This document shows, in pieces, positions 44,770 to 53,904 of a stretch of DNA of 64,000 bases. Both the position numbers and the translations under genes were made by a program. The notes under the pieces are model-generated. The model saw only the letters and a program-made list of their open reading frames with translations. It did no database searches and had not been told where the DNA came from. Each line of letters starts with the position of its first letter. The stretch's first letter is position 1. Source of the stretch: Fictibacillus solisalsi (GTDB lineage: Bacteria; Bacillota; Bacilli; Bacillales; Fictibacillaceae); the NCBI RefSeq assembly GCF_900103485.1, contig NZ_FNHW01000002.1:1-64000 (forward strand), in the 5' to 3' direction.

Positions 44770-45387
44770 ATGCTACAGGCAACACTTCATGGTTTTATTT
44801 TGGCATTCGGCCTCATTCTGCCGCTCGGCGTGCAAAATATATTTGTATTCAACCAGGGGGCGGTTCAACCAAGATTTAGCCGGGTGCTGCCGGTCATCTT
44901 GACAGCTTCTGTTTGTGATACCCTGCTGATTACGTTGGCTGTTGCCGGGGTCTCTGTTGTTGTTCTCGGATCCTTTTGGATCAAAACCGTTCTGTTCATC
45001 CTTGGGATCCTTTTTTTACTTTATATGGGTGTCGTGACCTGGCGAAGCAACCCACGGCCGGTGAAGGATGAGAAAATCAATGTGCTGTCACCGAAAAAGC
45101 AGATGGCCTTTGCGCTATCAGTATCCCTGCTGAACCCGCACGCGATTCTGGATACAGTAGGCGTCATCGGAACCAGTTCCTTAAACTATGTAGGAACGGC
45201 AAAAATTGCGTTCGGGCTATCCTGTATCGTGGTTTCCTGGCTGTGGTTCCTAGGGTTAGGGATTGCCGGAAATATGCTCGGAAAGATCGACAAGTCGGGG
45301 AGAGTCATGGCGTTGCTGAATAAAATCTCCGCATTCGTCATGTGGGGTACGGCCATTTATCTCGGAACATCACTAATCAATCAATAA
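44770..45387 (+). CDS. LysE/ArgO family amino acid exporter
   Basis: A 205-residue inner-membrane protein with about six helices. LPLGVQNIFVFNQGA near residue 18 is the LysE/ArgO signature; SLLNPHAILDTVGVIG carries the conserved NPH/D segment of helix 4. The family exports basic amino acids (lysine, arginine) by exchange or proton drive. AGGAGGAG stands before ATG 44770. The MocR regulator opposite is its likely controller. The elaA gene begins 12 bases after the stop, probably in the same transcript. Confidence 0.9.
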   Translation: MLQATLHGFILAFGLILPLGVQNIFVFNQGAVQPRFSRVLPVILTASVCDTLLITLAVAGVSVVVLGSFWIKTVLFILGILFLLYMGVVTWRSNPRPVKDEKINVLSPKKQMAFALSVSLLNPHAILDTVGVIGTSSLNYVGTAKIAFGLSCIVVSWLWFLGLGIAGNMLGKIDKSGRVMALLNKISAFVMWGTAIYLGTSLINQ

Positions 45388-45399
45388 AGGAGAAGCATC

Positions 45400-45855
45400 A
45401 TGAGCTGGAAACTAAAAACATTTGATGAGTTAACGACCCGTGAATTATACAGCATTTTAAAAGAGCGGACGGAAATCTTTGTCGTCGAACAAAACTGTCC
45501 GTACCTTGAAGTAGACGGCAAGGATCTGTCTTCCTATCATTTGTACACAGAAGTGGATGGCGAAATCGCAGCCTATTTGCGAATTCTGCCAGCAGGTGTA
45601 TCTTACGAACAAGCCTCACTCGGCCGTGTAATTGTTAAAAAAGAGTATAGAGGGCAGGGGCTCGCACAGGAACTTCTGCAGAGAGGCATTGATTTCACAT
45701 TGAACGAACTAAACGAAGATACGATCAAAATCCAGGGGCAGCACTACTTGGAGAAGTTTTATAGCTCGTTCGGATTTCAGACGATTTCAGATGTGTATAT
45801 GGAAGATGGCATTCCGCATGTGGATATGCTGCTGCAGAAGAACGCAAATAGATAA
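45400..45855 (+). CDS. elaA: GNAT acetyltransferase ElaA
   Basis: A 151-residue acetyltransferase matching the ElaA family: WKLKTFDELTTRELYSILKERTEIFVVEQNCPYLEVDGKDL is its hallmark start; the CoA loop is EYRGQGLAQELL and the end IKIQGQHYLEKFYSSFGFQTISDVYMEDGIPHVDML. Target unknown. AAGGAG precedes ATG 45400, close behind the LysE gene, so an amino acid-linked role is possible (inference). Part of its 3' end reappears at 46576-46642. Confidence 0.92.
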   Translation: MSWKLKTFDELTTRELYSILKERTEIFVVEQNCPYLEVDGKDLSSYHLYTEVDGEIAAYLRILPAGVSYEQASLGRVIVKKEYRGQGLAQELLQRGIDFTLNELNEDTIKIQGQHYLEKFYSSFGFQTISDVYMEDGIPHVDMLLQKNANR

Positions 45856-45861
45856 GGAACG

Positions 45862-45892
45862 AAGAACTGCTCCCTTCCAGAGCAGTTCTTTG
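45862..45892 (+). terminator. Terminator after elaA
   Basis: AAGAACTGCTC pairs perfectly with GAGCAGTTCTT around a short loop. Confidence 0.85.
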
Positions 45893-46003
45893 TATGTTAC
45901 AGGATTTTACATAAATATGTAGAACTATTTTGTTGGTATAACCTTAAAAGACTATTTTGCGTCTCGCCTTAAGAAACTAGCAGGAGAAAAGGGAGAGGTT
46001 CTT

Positions 46004-46522
46004 ATGCAAATTCTATTAATTCGCCATGGCGAATCAGAAGACGACTTTTTGGATGAGGGTTATGTAGGTTCCACAGATTTACCGTTAACTGAAAAGGGAG
46101 TCTTACAGGTTCAGAAAATGGCCAAAAGGGTATTGTACGAATTCCCGCCGGAATTAATATGGAGCAGTACACTGAAACGAGCAAAACAAGCAGCAGAAAT
46201 GTTATCTCACTCCACTCGTTGTCCAGTAGAATACTTAGACGATCTGATTGAAATGCAGAACACGGAAGATAGATTGGCGTTTAGAAAACGCGGTCAAGAG
46301 GTTTTATCCTTTATTAAATTAAAAAGCGGTGACTTCAGCAGGATTGCGATAGTTACTCATGGCGGCATGATTACTCAAATTGTTGAAAGCTTTCTGGAAT
46401 TGCCCACGGAAAATAATATATGGTTTCACACGGATTATACGGGGATACACCTTCTTGATTATTACCAAGATAAGAGGATTATTAGATTTTCAAACAGCAC
46501 TTCACATTTGCAAGGTTTGTAG
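46004..46522 (+). CDS. Histidine phosphatase family protein
   Basis: A 172-residue phosphoglycerate mutase-like phosphatase. The catalytic RHGE is at 7-10 (His8 becomes phosphorylated), STDLPLTEKG follows, SSTLKRAKQAAEML holds the usual arginine, and the second histidine is in VTHGGMI. Lacking the longer insert of mutases, it is more likely a phosphatase; the substrate is unknown. AAAGGGAGAGG precedes ATG 46004. Confidence 0.88.
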   Translation: MQILLIRHGESEDDFLDEGYVGSTDLPLTEKGVLQVQKMAKRVLYEFPPELIWSSTLKRAKQAAEMLSHSTRCPVEYLDDLIEMQNTEDRLAFRKRGQEVLSFIKLKSGDFSRIAIVTHGGMITQIVESFLELPTENNIWFHTDYTGIHLLDYYQDKRIIRFSNSTSHLQGL

Positions 46523-46530
46523 GTGGAGGT

Positions 46531-46713
46531 TTGATGGAACATCTTCACCTTTCCCAGGAGCCTGAGTCTCAACACGGCTTCCGGACAATTTCGGATGTAT
46601 TTATGGAAGACGGCATTCCGCATGTGGATATGCTGCTGCACTTGTATCACATGATCGAATGTTCATCGAGCGCGTTGGAGATTGTATATTTGCGATTGAG
46701 GAGCAAAAACTAG
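46531..46713 (+). pseudogene. Remnant of an ElaA-type GNAT gene
   Basis: This stretch is open for 60 codons but only residues 15-36 (HGFRTISDVFMEDGIPHVDM plus LL) look like protein: they match the C-terminus of ElaA. At the DNA level 46612-46640 is identical to 45808-45836 in elaA (29 bases). The rest of a GNAT domain is missing. The opening (MEHLHLS) is like the start of the GrpB gene at 46940 (MEHVHFS), which may be chance. A decayed duplicate is the simplest reading. Confidence 0.6.
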
Positions 46714-46737
46714 TAAGAAGTAGATAATAAAATATAG

Positions 46738-46768
46738 AAAGGACCCTCTTTCATACAGGGTCCTTTTT
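46738..46768 (+). terminator. Terminator
   Basis: AAAGGACCCT pairs with AGGGTCCTTT around an 8-base loop, then T-run. Confidence 0.88.
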
Positions 46769-46939
46769 GCTGTGCAAACTTGTGAGCAATAAAGAAATGT
46801 TTTATGTAGGCGGAGAACAATTATACGATGCCTCCTATGAGCCTTTGGGTGCTAGCCGGAAGGACATATGTCATCTTGTTTTTTTTCAGGATGTGCTAAA
46901 CTATTGGAAAATCTTATACATAAATTAAGGGAGAAATTG

Positions 46940-47431
46940 ATGGAACACGTTCATTTTTCACACAGCACTGTCTTTCAAGAAAAGGCAGAACAGACATTTT
47001 CACTACATAAAAAAATAATCCAAGAAAAACTTCCACGTGCGGATGTCCAGCATGTGGGGAGTACGGTGATTCCCAACTGTATAACCAAGGGGGATCTCGA
47101 CATACAGGTACGCGTTCTGCCCGAAGATTTTCCTAAAGCCTTGGCAGCCTTGTCTAAACGGTATGAAATTAACGAAGGCAGTGTGGCAACGGAGAGCTTC
47201 AGGGCATTAAAGGACGATTCCACCGACCCGCCGCTTGGTGTACAACTCACAGTAATCGACTCCGAATTCGATTTCTTTTGGAAATTCCGGGACGTTTTAT
47301 TGCGAAAGGAAGAATACAGAAAAGAGTATGATGACCTTAAAATGCAGTTTGAGGGAAAAGATATGGAAGCCTACCGGGACGCGAAGAACGAATTTTTTCA
47401 AAAATTGATGAAAGAGCCTGAGTTTCAATGA
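46940..47431 (+). CDS. GrpB family (UPF0157) nucleotidyltransferase-like protein
   Basis: A 163-residue protein of the GrpB/UPF0157 family, part of the polymerase beta-like nucleotidyltransferase superfamily. The core is ADVQHVGSTVIPNCITKGDLDIQVRV: the HVGST motif and the DLDIQV acidic pair correspond to the metal-binding site. C-terminal helices follow (FRDVLLRKEEYRKEYDDLK). The reaction is not known. AAGGGAGAAA stands before ATG 46940. The next gene starts 18 bases downstream. Confidence 0.88.
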   Translation: MEHVHFSHSTVFQEKAEQTFSLHKKIIQEKLPRADVQHVGSTVIPNCITKGDLDIQVRVLPEDFPKALAALSKRYEINEGSVATESFRALKDDSTDPPLGVQLTVIDSEFDFFWKFRDVLLRKEEYRKEYDDLKMQFEGKDMEAYRDAKNEFFQKLMKEPEFQ

Positions 47432-47449
47432 TAAGGAGATGAGGTTTTA

Positions 47450-48117
47450 ATGAACCAGCAAACCTACACAGTTCAATCATTGAATGAAGGAAAAATTGAA
47501 ACGCTAACCTATGGAAAACGAACCTTTGAGTCGGCGATCCGGAAAGAGGCGGTTCAAGAGTGTATTTTTCTAAGCAAAATCGGATTAGCAGGTGATGAGC
47601 AGGCTTATGAACATCATGGGGGAGAGGATAAAGCGCTATGCTTATATCCTTACGACTACTATCCGTACTGGAGTGATATTTTAAAGAATTTCAGTCAGAC
47701 TGCTCTTTTTGGCGAAAATATTACCGTGAAAGGCTTGACGGAAGAGAATGCGCATATTGGAGATATGTTCACATATGGAGAAGCGGTGATTCAGGTTTCT
47801 GAACCCCGTAATCCGTGTTACAAGCTTGCGGCAAAGTATGAAGTGCCGGATATGGTGGTCGGATGAGGGACACAGGCTATACAGGCTTCCTGTTCAGGGT
47901 GCTGAAAGAGGGGTTCATTTCGCCCGCTGATAACTTGGTGTTACTTGAGCCGCATCCAGTACAAGTTCCGGTTTCACTGATAAATGACGTGAAGTTTTTT
48001 GACCGGTTTAACCAAGTTAAGCTTGAGCGAGCATTATCGGCCGATGCGTTATCGGAAGGAATTCGCAAAACACTCCTCAAACAGTACCAATCCAAAACGA
48101 AAAACAGCTGGGGATAA
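47450..48117 (+). pseudogene. MOSC domain protein (YflK-like), frameshifted
   Basis: Two overlapping frames together make one YflK-like MOSC protein of about 222 residues. Frame 1 (47450-47866) ends ...CYKLAAKYEVPDMVVG then TGA; frame 2 (47863-48117) continues MRDTGYTGFLFRVLKEGFISPAD, exactly the next block of the family. One extra base near 47857-47860 (GTGGTCGGATG) would rejoin them as DMVVRMRDTGYTGF. The stop and ATG overlap (ATGA), so reinitiation is conceivable. The conserved cysteine (NPCYKLA) is in part 1. It is either a real frameshift or a sequencing error. Confidence 0.8.
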
Positions 48118-48121
48118 AATG

Positions 48122-48153
48122 AAACAGATCCTGCTCTACAGGATCTGTTTTTA
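48122..48153. terminator. Bidirectional terminator
   Basis: AAACAGATCCTG pairs with CAGGATCTGTTT around CTCTA, then T-run; it serves the convergent MOSC and RpiR genes. Confidence 0.9.
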
Positions 48154-48879
48154 TGTGAGCTGTTTATGAATTTCACGGGCGATCGATTCAAGGATATAGA
48201 TTACGGGAACTTGTGTGGTGATATTGGACTGCTCCACAAATTCCTCGGTGACATAATACGGAATGTTGAGGTCCGATAGTTTGGCCACGGTGGAGAGCTT
48301 TTGATTCGTGATGCTGATGATTTTGATGCCTTCCTGTTTCAGTTGGTGAAGATGAGTGACAGTGAACGGGTTTTCCCCGGATACGGACAGGGCAATGGCC
48401 ACACTGTTGGCCGTAAGTTTTGAATGAATCGGAAAGTGGGGATCTTTAATGTACAGCGAAAATTTCCCCAGGCTGGAGAAATAACGTGCGCCGTATTCGG
48501 CAAGAATTCCCGAGCTTCCGATTCCGATGAATATCACATTATTTGCCTCGAGCACGAGTTCTGCCGCTTCTTTAATTTTCTCATCGAGATCGCCTTTTAA
48601 CGTGCGCTCGAAAAACTCCACGACGGATTGCTGAGGGCTGTTGAGTCTCGCTTTTTTCGTTTGTTCCAGCTCCATTTTCAGCTTAACTTTGAACTCGGAA
48701 AAACCGGCACAATTTAATTTTTTGCAAAAGCGAAGAATCGTAGCGGTCGAGACATGCGTTTCATCAGCGAGCTCACGGATTCGCATATATACCACTTTCC
48801 CGCTGTGCTGTGATATATAGTTATATAGAGCCATTTCCAGCTCATTAAACGAAGCAATCATTTCATTTGAAAATAACAT
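48151..48879 (-). CDS. MurR/RpiR family sugar-phosphate regulator
   Basis: A 242-residue regulator: N-terminal HTH of the RpiR type (about 1-75; ELADETHVSTATILRFCKKLNCAGFSEFKVKL) and a C-terminal SIS sugar-phosphate-binding domain (about 105-230; NNVIFIGIGSSGILAEYGARYFSSLG ... ALSVSGENPFTVTHLHQLKQEG). Such proteins respond to phosphosugars. It is divergent from a GH1 6-phospho-beta-glucosidase gene, its likely target. AAGGAG lies 11 bases before ATG 48879. Confidence 0.9.
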   Translation of the reverse strand: MLFSNEMIASFNELEMALYNYISQHSGKVVYMRIRELADETHVSTATILRFCKKLNCAGFSEFKVKLKMELEQTKKARLNSPQQSVVEFFERTLKGDLDEKIKEAAELVLEANNVIFIGIGSSGILAEYGARYFSSLGKFSLYIKDPHFPIHSKLTANSVAIALSVSGENPFTVTHLHQLKQEGIKIISITNQKLSTVAKLSDLNIPYYVTEEFVEQSNITTQVPVIYILESIAREIHKQLT

Positions 48880-48942
48880 GGCTTCAAATCTCCTTATGTC
48901 CTATATCCTCATCCTACCACAATAGCTCCTTATGTAACACAG

Positions 48943-48960
48943 TGTGACATTCCAGTCACA
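48943..48960. promoter_or_regulatory. Inverted repeat in RpiR/GH1 intergenic region
   Basis: TGTGAC (48943-48948) and GTCACA (48955-48960) form a perfect inverted repeat with a 6-base centre. A second one, AACACT (49049-49054) and AGTGTT (49075-49080), lies just before the GH1 gene. Either could be the site of the RpiR protein. Confidence 0.4.
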
Positions 48961-49072
48961 AGTGATTCTCCGTGTGATACAAAACCAAATATCTGTCTCC
49001 CGTTTATTTTCCTGCCGAATCACGTTACGATTTTAATAAAGCGTATTGAACACTGTAAAAAACACATCATAA

Positions 49073-50551
<1,479 letters not shown>

Positions 50552-50593
50552 AGGGAAGCTGGCCGGTAAAGTTTCGAGTTCAGCTTGGATTTG

Positions 50594-50624
50594 AAAAAAG
50601 AGCGCTATAGGCGTTCTTTTTTGT
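50594..50624 (+). terminator. Terminator after GH1 gene
   Basis: AAAAAAGAGCGC pairs with GCGTTCTTTTTT with a wobble, T-run included. Confidence 0.8.
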
Positions 50625-50771
50625 GGTTTTAGTGGGTTTTATCTGGGTGAGATAGGTGAAGTTGGAGCACGGGATGTCATTTACCTGCAATTATGACTAT
50701 AATAAGCCTGTATGTATAATGATCGTGATAAGGTATATATAGACTCGTTGATAAAAGAAGGAGAACGATAG

Positions 50772-51344
50772 ATGAAGATAATTGTGGGAATGTCAGGAGC
50801 GACAGGGGCTATTTTTGGAATCCGGCTTCTGGAGCTTCTGAAAGAAACTGAGGTCGAGACGCATCTGGTCATGTCTTCATGGGCCGCTGCGACAATTAAA
50901 GTAGAAACAACGTATACTCCGCAGGAAGTGGAGAAGCTGGCCGATTATACGTATTCATATAAAGATTTGGGAGCCAAAATATCCAGTGGTTCCTTTCAAG
51001 TGGACGGAATGATTGTGGCACCGTGCAGTATGAAAACACTGGCATCGATCCGTATGGGAATAGCAGATAACCTGGTCACACGCGCAGCGGATGTTATATT
51101 AAAAGAGCGAAAAAAGTTATTATTGTTAACGCGTGAGACGCCTCTTAATGATATTCACCTTGAAAACATGCTGTCACTATCACGCATGGGAACAATCATT
51201 TTCCCTCCTATGCCTGCATTTTATAACCATCCGGAAACCATTGATGATGTTGTTAATCATATTGTATACCGGGCATTGGATCAGTTTGGCATTCATATGT
51301 CGGATGCAAAAAGATGGGCCGGCATAAACAAATCACAAAAGTAA
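50772..51344 (+). CDS. UbiX family flavin prenyltransferase
   Basis: A 190-residue flavoprotein of the UbiX/PadC(BsdB) family, which attaches a prenyl group to FMN to make the cofactor of UbiD decarboxylases. Seen: IIVGMSGATGAIFGIRLLELL, HLVMSSWAAATI, VDGMIVAPCSMKTLASIRMGIADNLVTRAADVILKERKKLLLLTRETPL, and FPPMPAFYNHPETIDD, all family hallmarks. No UbiD-type gene is in the window. AAGGAGAA precedes ATG 50772. Confidence 0.92.
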   Translation: MKIIVGMSGATGAIFGIRLLELLKETEVETHLVMSSWAAATIKVETTYTPQEVEKLADYTYSYKDLGAKISSGSFQVDGMIVAPCSMKTLASIRMGIADNLVTRAADVILKERKKLLLLTRETPLNDIHLENMLSLSRMGTIIFPPMPAFYNHPETIDDVVNHIVYRALDQFGIHMSDAKRWAGINKSQK

Positions 51345-51347
51345 ACG

Positions 51348-51389
51348 AAAAAATCCGGCCCTCTATTAAGAGGAAGCCGGATTTTTTTG
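51348..51389. terminator. Bidirectional terminator
   Basis: AAAAAATCCGGC pairs with GCCGGATTTTTT; the apical part (CCTCT/AGAGG) pairs too. Confidence 0.92.
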
Positions 51390-51390
51390 A

Positions 51391-51720
51391 TTATCCAATA
51401 ACGTTATAAGCCAAAAGCAGTACGAGCGCGAACAGGATGATGAGAACGATCCACATCGCTGCCATCGGATTGCCCTTGCGTTTGCGGGCCACCATCATTT
51501 CCATGACGCCGATCAGCACGATGGCGAGGATTCCTTTTATTACATAATGAAGCGGGAAGTTCAGCTGGGCGAGCATACCCACGCCGGACACGATCATGAT
51601 GAGGTAAAAGAGGCGCTGCAGCATGAGCGTCACTTTTTGTCTTGTGAAGTATGTAATCAGGAACAAGATGATCAGAATCGCCCATGAACCGGTATGCGAT
51701 TGATAAAAAATATTGAACAA
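51391..51720 (-). CDS. yisL: DUF1516 membrane protein YisL
   Basis: A 109-residue protein with four membrane helices, matching YisL/DUF1516: TGSWAILIILFLITYF, LMLQRLFYLIMIVSGVGML, YVIKGILAIVLIGVMEMMVARKRKG and MWIVLIILFALVLLLAYNV. The motif GVMEMMVARKRKG is the family mark. Function unknown. TTG 51720 is eight bases after AGGAGG; the open frame further upstream lacks a site. Convergent with the UbiX gene. Confidence 0.82.
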   Translation of the reverse strand: MFNIFYQSHTGSWAILIILFLITYFTRQKVTLMLQRLFYLIMIVSGVGMLAQLNFPLHYVIKGILAIVLIGVMEMMVARKRKGNPMAAMWIVLIILFALVLLLAYNVIG

Positions 51721-51826
51721 CGAAATTTCCTCCTTTTCAAAAAACAAATAAGTGCCTTTTCACATATTAATAGTATCGGTTACCTATTGTTAAAACAAGG
51801 GAAAGCCTTCAACATCCGCAAATTGT

Positions 51827-52349
51827 TCACGATTGAAAAATCAGGGTGCCCGCAATGACTGCGCCAAGTGCGAGCGGGATCTGAATAATGAAACCCGCCG
51901 CCAGATACTTCGCAAGTATCCAGCCCTTTATGGAATTGTTTTTCCAGACGAAATAGGCATATGGAAAAATCAAAAGCACTGAGGTGACCACACCGGGTGT
52001 GTATCCGGTAAAATAAATCGCCTGCAGCACATGGGTGAGTCCATTCATAACCAGTACGGCAGTGAGCAGCCGGAAAATGGGCCGGCGTTCCCCTAAGTTT
52101 TTGGTGATATAAAAGCACAGCGTCAAAATCAAAAGAAAAATAATCCCTACGCTGATCGTAAACGTGCGAGTGTTGATGCGATCGACCGGCATCCAGTTGA
52201 AGGGGGCCTCGTTTTTATGTGCATTGAGAAATGGTTTAATCCAGAGAATTTCCTCAGTATCATGAAGAAGAAACACACAGCCAGAGCAACTTCAGCAACA
52301 GACTCTTTTCCGCTCCGGGGGGCTGTACATTCAGTTCTGCCCTAGTCAT
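51827..52349 (-). pseudogene. HXXEE domain membrane protein, frameshifted near start
   Basis: The long frame (from 52276) contains LHDTEEILWIKPFLNAHKNE, the HxxEE signature, then four membrane helices to about residue 149, as in the HXXEE family. The upstream 27 codons lie in another frame: an ATG at 52349, overlapping the stop of the GNAT gene, opens MTRAELNVQPPGAEKSLLLK then LLWLC, whose hydrophobic end should lead straight into FLLHDTEE. A one-base loss or two-base gain near 52278-52284 separates them. A GTG at 52276 might still start a shorter protein, but with no ribosome site. Confidence 0.6.
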
Positions 52350-52836
52350 CGAGCATTTTATACATCATAACGTCATCCACATATTGTCCGTTAATGCGAA
52401 ATTCGTTCACCAGTACTCCCTGGCGGATAAATCCGCATTTTTCATAAAAACGGATCGCTCGTGGGTTGGTGGCCATGACCCGAAGCGAAAGCTTGGTTTT
52501 GCCAAGGCGCTTCATCCAATCTTCGCCTTCTTTCATCAGTGCCTGGGCCACTCCCTGTCCCTGAAAATCCGGATGGATAGCAAGAGCCAATTCCGCGACA
52601 TGCTGGTTGCTCTCAAGGTGTGTAGGGATGCGGTAGGAAAAAGCACCGCACACCCGGTCACCGGATAGCGCGAGCAGCTGGCTGCCTTCCGGACAGTGCT
52701 GTGCATATTCTTCGGTAGAGGTGTAGCGGATCTCTGCCGGTGTGTTCTCTGTGTTCCACACTAAGTTTTCAAGTTCCGTCAATTGCGGAAAGTCAAAGCG
52801 ATTGGAAAAACGATAGGTAAGATTTATAGTGGTCAT
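52342..52836 (-). CDS. GNAT family N-acetyltransferase
   Basis: A 164-residue acetyltransferase: FPQLTELENLVWNTENTP, ALAIHPDFQGQGVAQALMKEGEDWMKRLG with the CoA loop FQGQGVA, and LSLRVMATNPRAIRFYEKCGFIRQGVLVNEFRINGQYVDDVMMYK. Target unknown. AAGGAGAG precedes ATG 52836. The HXXEE gene start overlaps its stop, so the two were once one translationally coupled unit. Confidence 0.88.
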   Translation of the reverse strand: MTTINLTYRFSNRFDFPQLTELENLVWNTENTPAEIRYTSTEEYAQHCPEGSQLLALSGDRVCGAFSYRIPTHLESNQHVAELALAIHPDFQGQGVAQALMKEGEDWMKRLGKTKLSLRVMATNPRAIRFYEKCGFIRQGVLVNEFRINGQYVDDVMMYKMLDD

Positions 52837-52941
52837 CAGTTTTCTCTCCTTTTTTAAGTTCCCTTCATTATTTTCTATCTTACTTTGTAAAAACCTTCCT
52901 AAAGCGATTCCATTGACAACGGCAAAAGGTTGTGAGAAAAT

Positions 52942-52965
52942 CCTACCTAACGAACGGTAGGTAGG
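52942..52965. promoter_or_regulatory. TetR operator-like palindrome
   Basis: Bases 52942-52965 form a 24-base palindrome: left half CCTACCTAACGA, right half ACGGTAGGTAGG, ten of twelve positions symmetrical. It lies immediately before and over the ribosome site of the tetR gene (start 52974). The spot fits autorepression and joint control of tetR and the two efflux genes. Confidence 0.7.
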
Positions 52966-52973
52966 TGATAAAT

Positions 52974-53549
52974 GTGACAGCAGATAAAATTAAAGCCGTG
53001 GCGCTCACTCATTTTGCCAATCACGGATACAGCGGGGCATCACTCGCCATGATTGCGGCCGATGTGGGGATCAAGAAACCCTCCATCTATGCCCATTTTA
53101 AAAACAAGGATGAATTGTTTTTGGCTGTAACCGAAGAGGCGGTCCAGAACGAATGGGAGCAGGCGGTCGATTATATAAAAAAGGGCGGCCAATCCTTTAA
53201 GGAGAAGCTGTATGGATATCTGAAGCTGCAGAAGGAAAGCTACGAACAGGATGAACGGGCTAAGTTCTGGCTCCGGACGTCATTTTTTCCGCCGGAACAT
53301 TTACAGCAGCAGATCATCGAATACGTATACCGCTATCTGGATCAGATGGAAGACTTGCTGCTTCAGGAGTTTGAGGAAGCGAAGGCACAGCATCCCGAAT
53401 TGGAAAACCTGGACATTAAACAGGCCGCCAAAGCGTATATTGCGCTTTTAGACGGAGTGTTTGTCGAGTTGCTGTACGGCGGAAACGACCGGGCTGAGGA
53501 TCGGCTGGAGTCATCCTGGTATATGTATGAACGTGCGTTATTCAATTAA
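52974..53549 (+). CDS. TetR/AcrR family repressor
   Basis: A 191-residue regulator. The N-terminal HTH is clear: IKAVALTHFANHGYSGASLAMIAADVGIKKPSIYAHFKNKDELFLAV. The C-terminal ligand domain is helical (YLDQMEDLLLQEFEEAKAQHPEL). GTG 52974, after AGGTGA, is preferred over GTG 52965. Thirteen bases separate it from the first SMR gene; it is likely the drug-sensing repressor of the efflux pair, acting at the palindrome upstream. Confidence 0.9.
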   Translation: MTADKIKAVALTHFANHGYSGASLAMIAADVGIKKPSIYAHFKNKDELFLAVTEEAVQNEWEQAVDYIKKGGQSFKEKLYGYLKLQKESYEQDERAKFWLRTSFFPPEHLQQQIIEYVYRYLDQMEDLLLQEFEEAKAQHPELENLDIKQAAKAYIALLDGVFVELLYGGNDRAEDRLESSWYMYERALFN

Positions 53550-53562
53550 GAGGTGAAGGAAA

Positions 53563-53904
53563 ATGAATCGATATTGGTTTTTGGTGATTATGGGAGGATT
53601 GCTTGAAGTGCTCTGGGTGAGCGGGCTGAAGCATGCGGAAACACCGCTCGAGTGGACCGCAACTGGTCTTGTGATCGTTGTGAGCTTCTTTCTATTAATT
53701 CCATGTTTAAATAAGTTGCCGGTCGGAACGGTGTATGCGGTATTTACCGGACTCGGGACAGCGGGAACCGTACTTGCGGAAATGCTGTTCTTCGGGGTGC
53801 CGTTCAGCTGGGCGAAAGTCTCGTTAATCGCGCTGTTGCTTGTCGGGGTGATGGGTTTAAAAGCCGTAACCGGAGAACCTGAAGCGAAGGGGAGTGAAGT
53901 ATAA
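53563..53904 (+). CDS. ykkC: SMR family efflux protein, YkkC-like
   Basis: A 113-residue protein with four membrane helices. The membrane-embedded glutamate is in MGGLLEVLWVSGLKHAE and the signature LPVGTVYAVFTGLGTAGTVLAEMLFFG is nearly identical to YkkC. SMR proteins export cationic drugs or guanidinium in exchange for protons; paired forms work as heterodimers. The guanidine-I (ykkC) riboswitch that precedes ykkCD in B. subtilis is not present; a TetR gene is in its place. Its stop overlaps the next start by one base. Confidence 0.88.
   Translation: MNRYWFLVIMGGLLEVLWVSGLKHAETPLEWTATGLVIVVSFFLLIPCLNKLPVGTVYAVFTGLGTAGTVLAEMLFFGVPFSWAKVSLIALLLVGVMGLKAVTGEPEAKGSEV

Noticed and set aside
53550-53562. 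Guanidine-I (ykkC) riboswitch before the SMR pair
   Set aside because: Only 13 bases separate tetR from the first SMR gene, and the region upstream of tetR has no such blocks.
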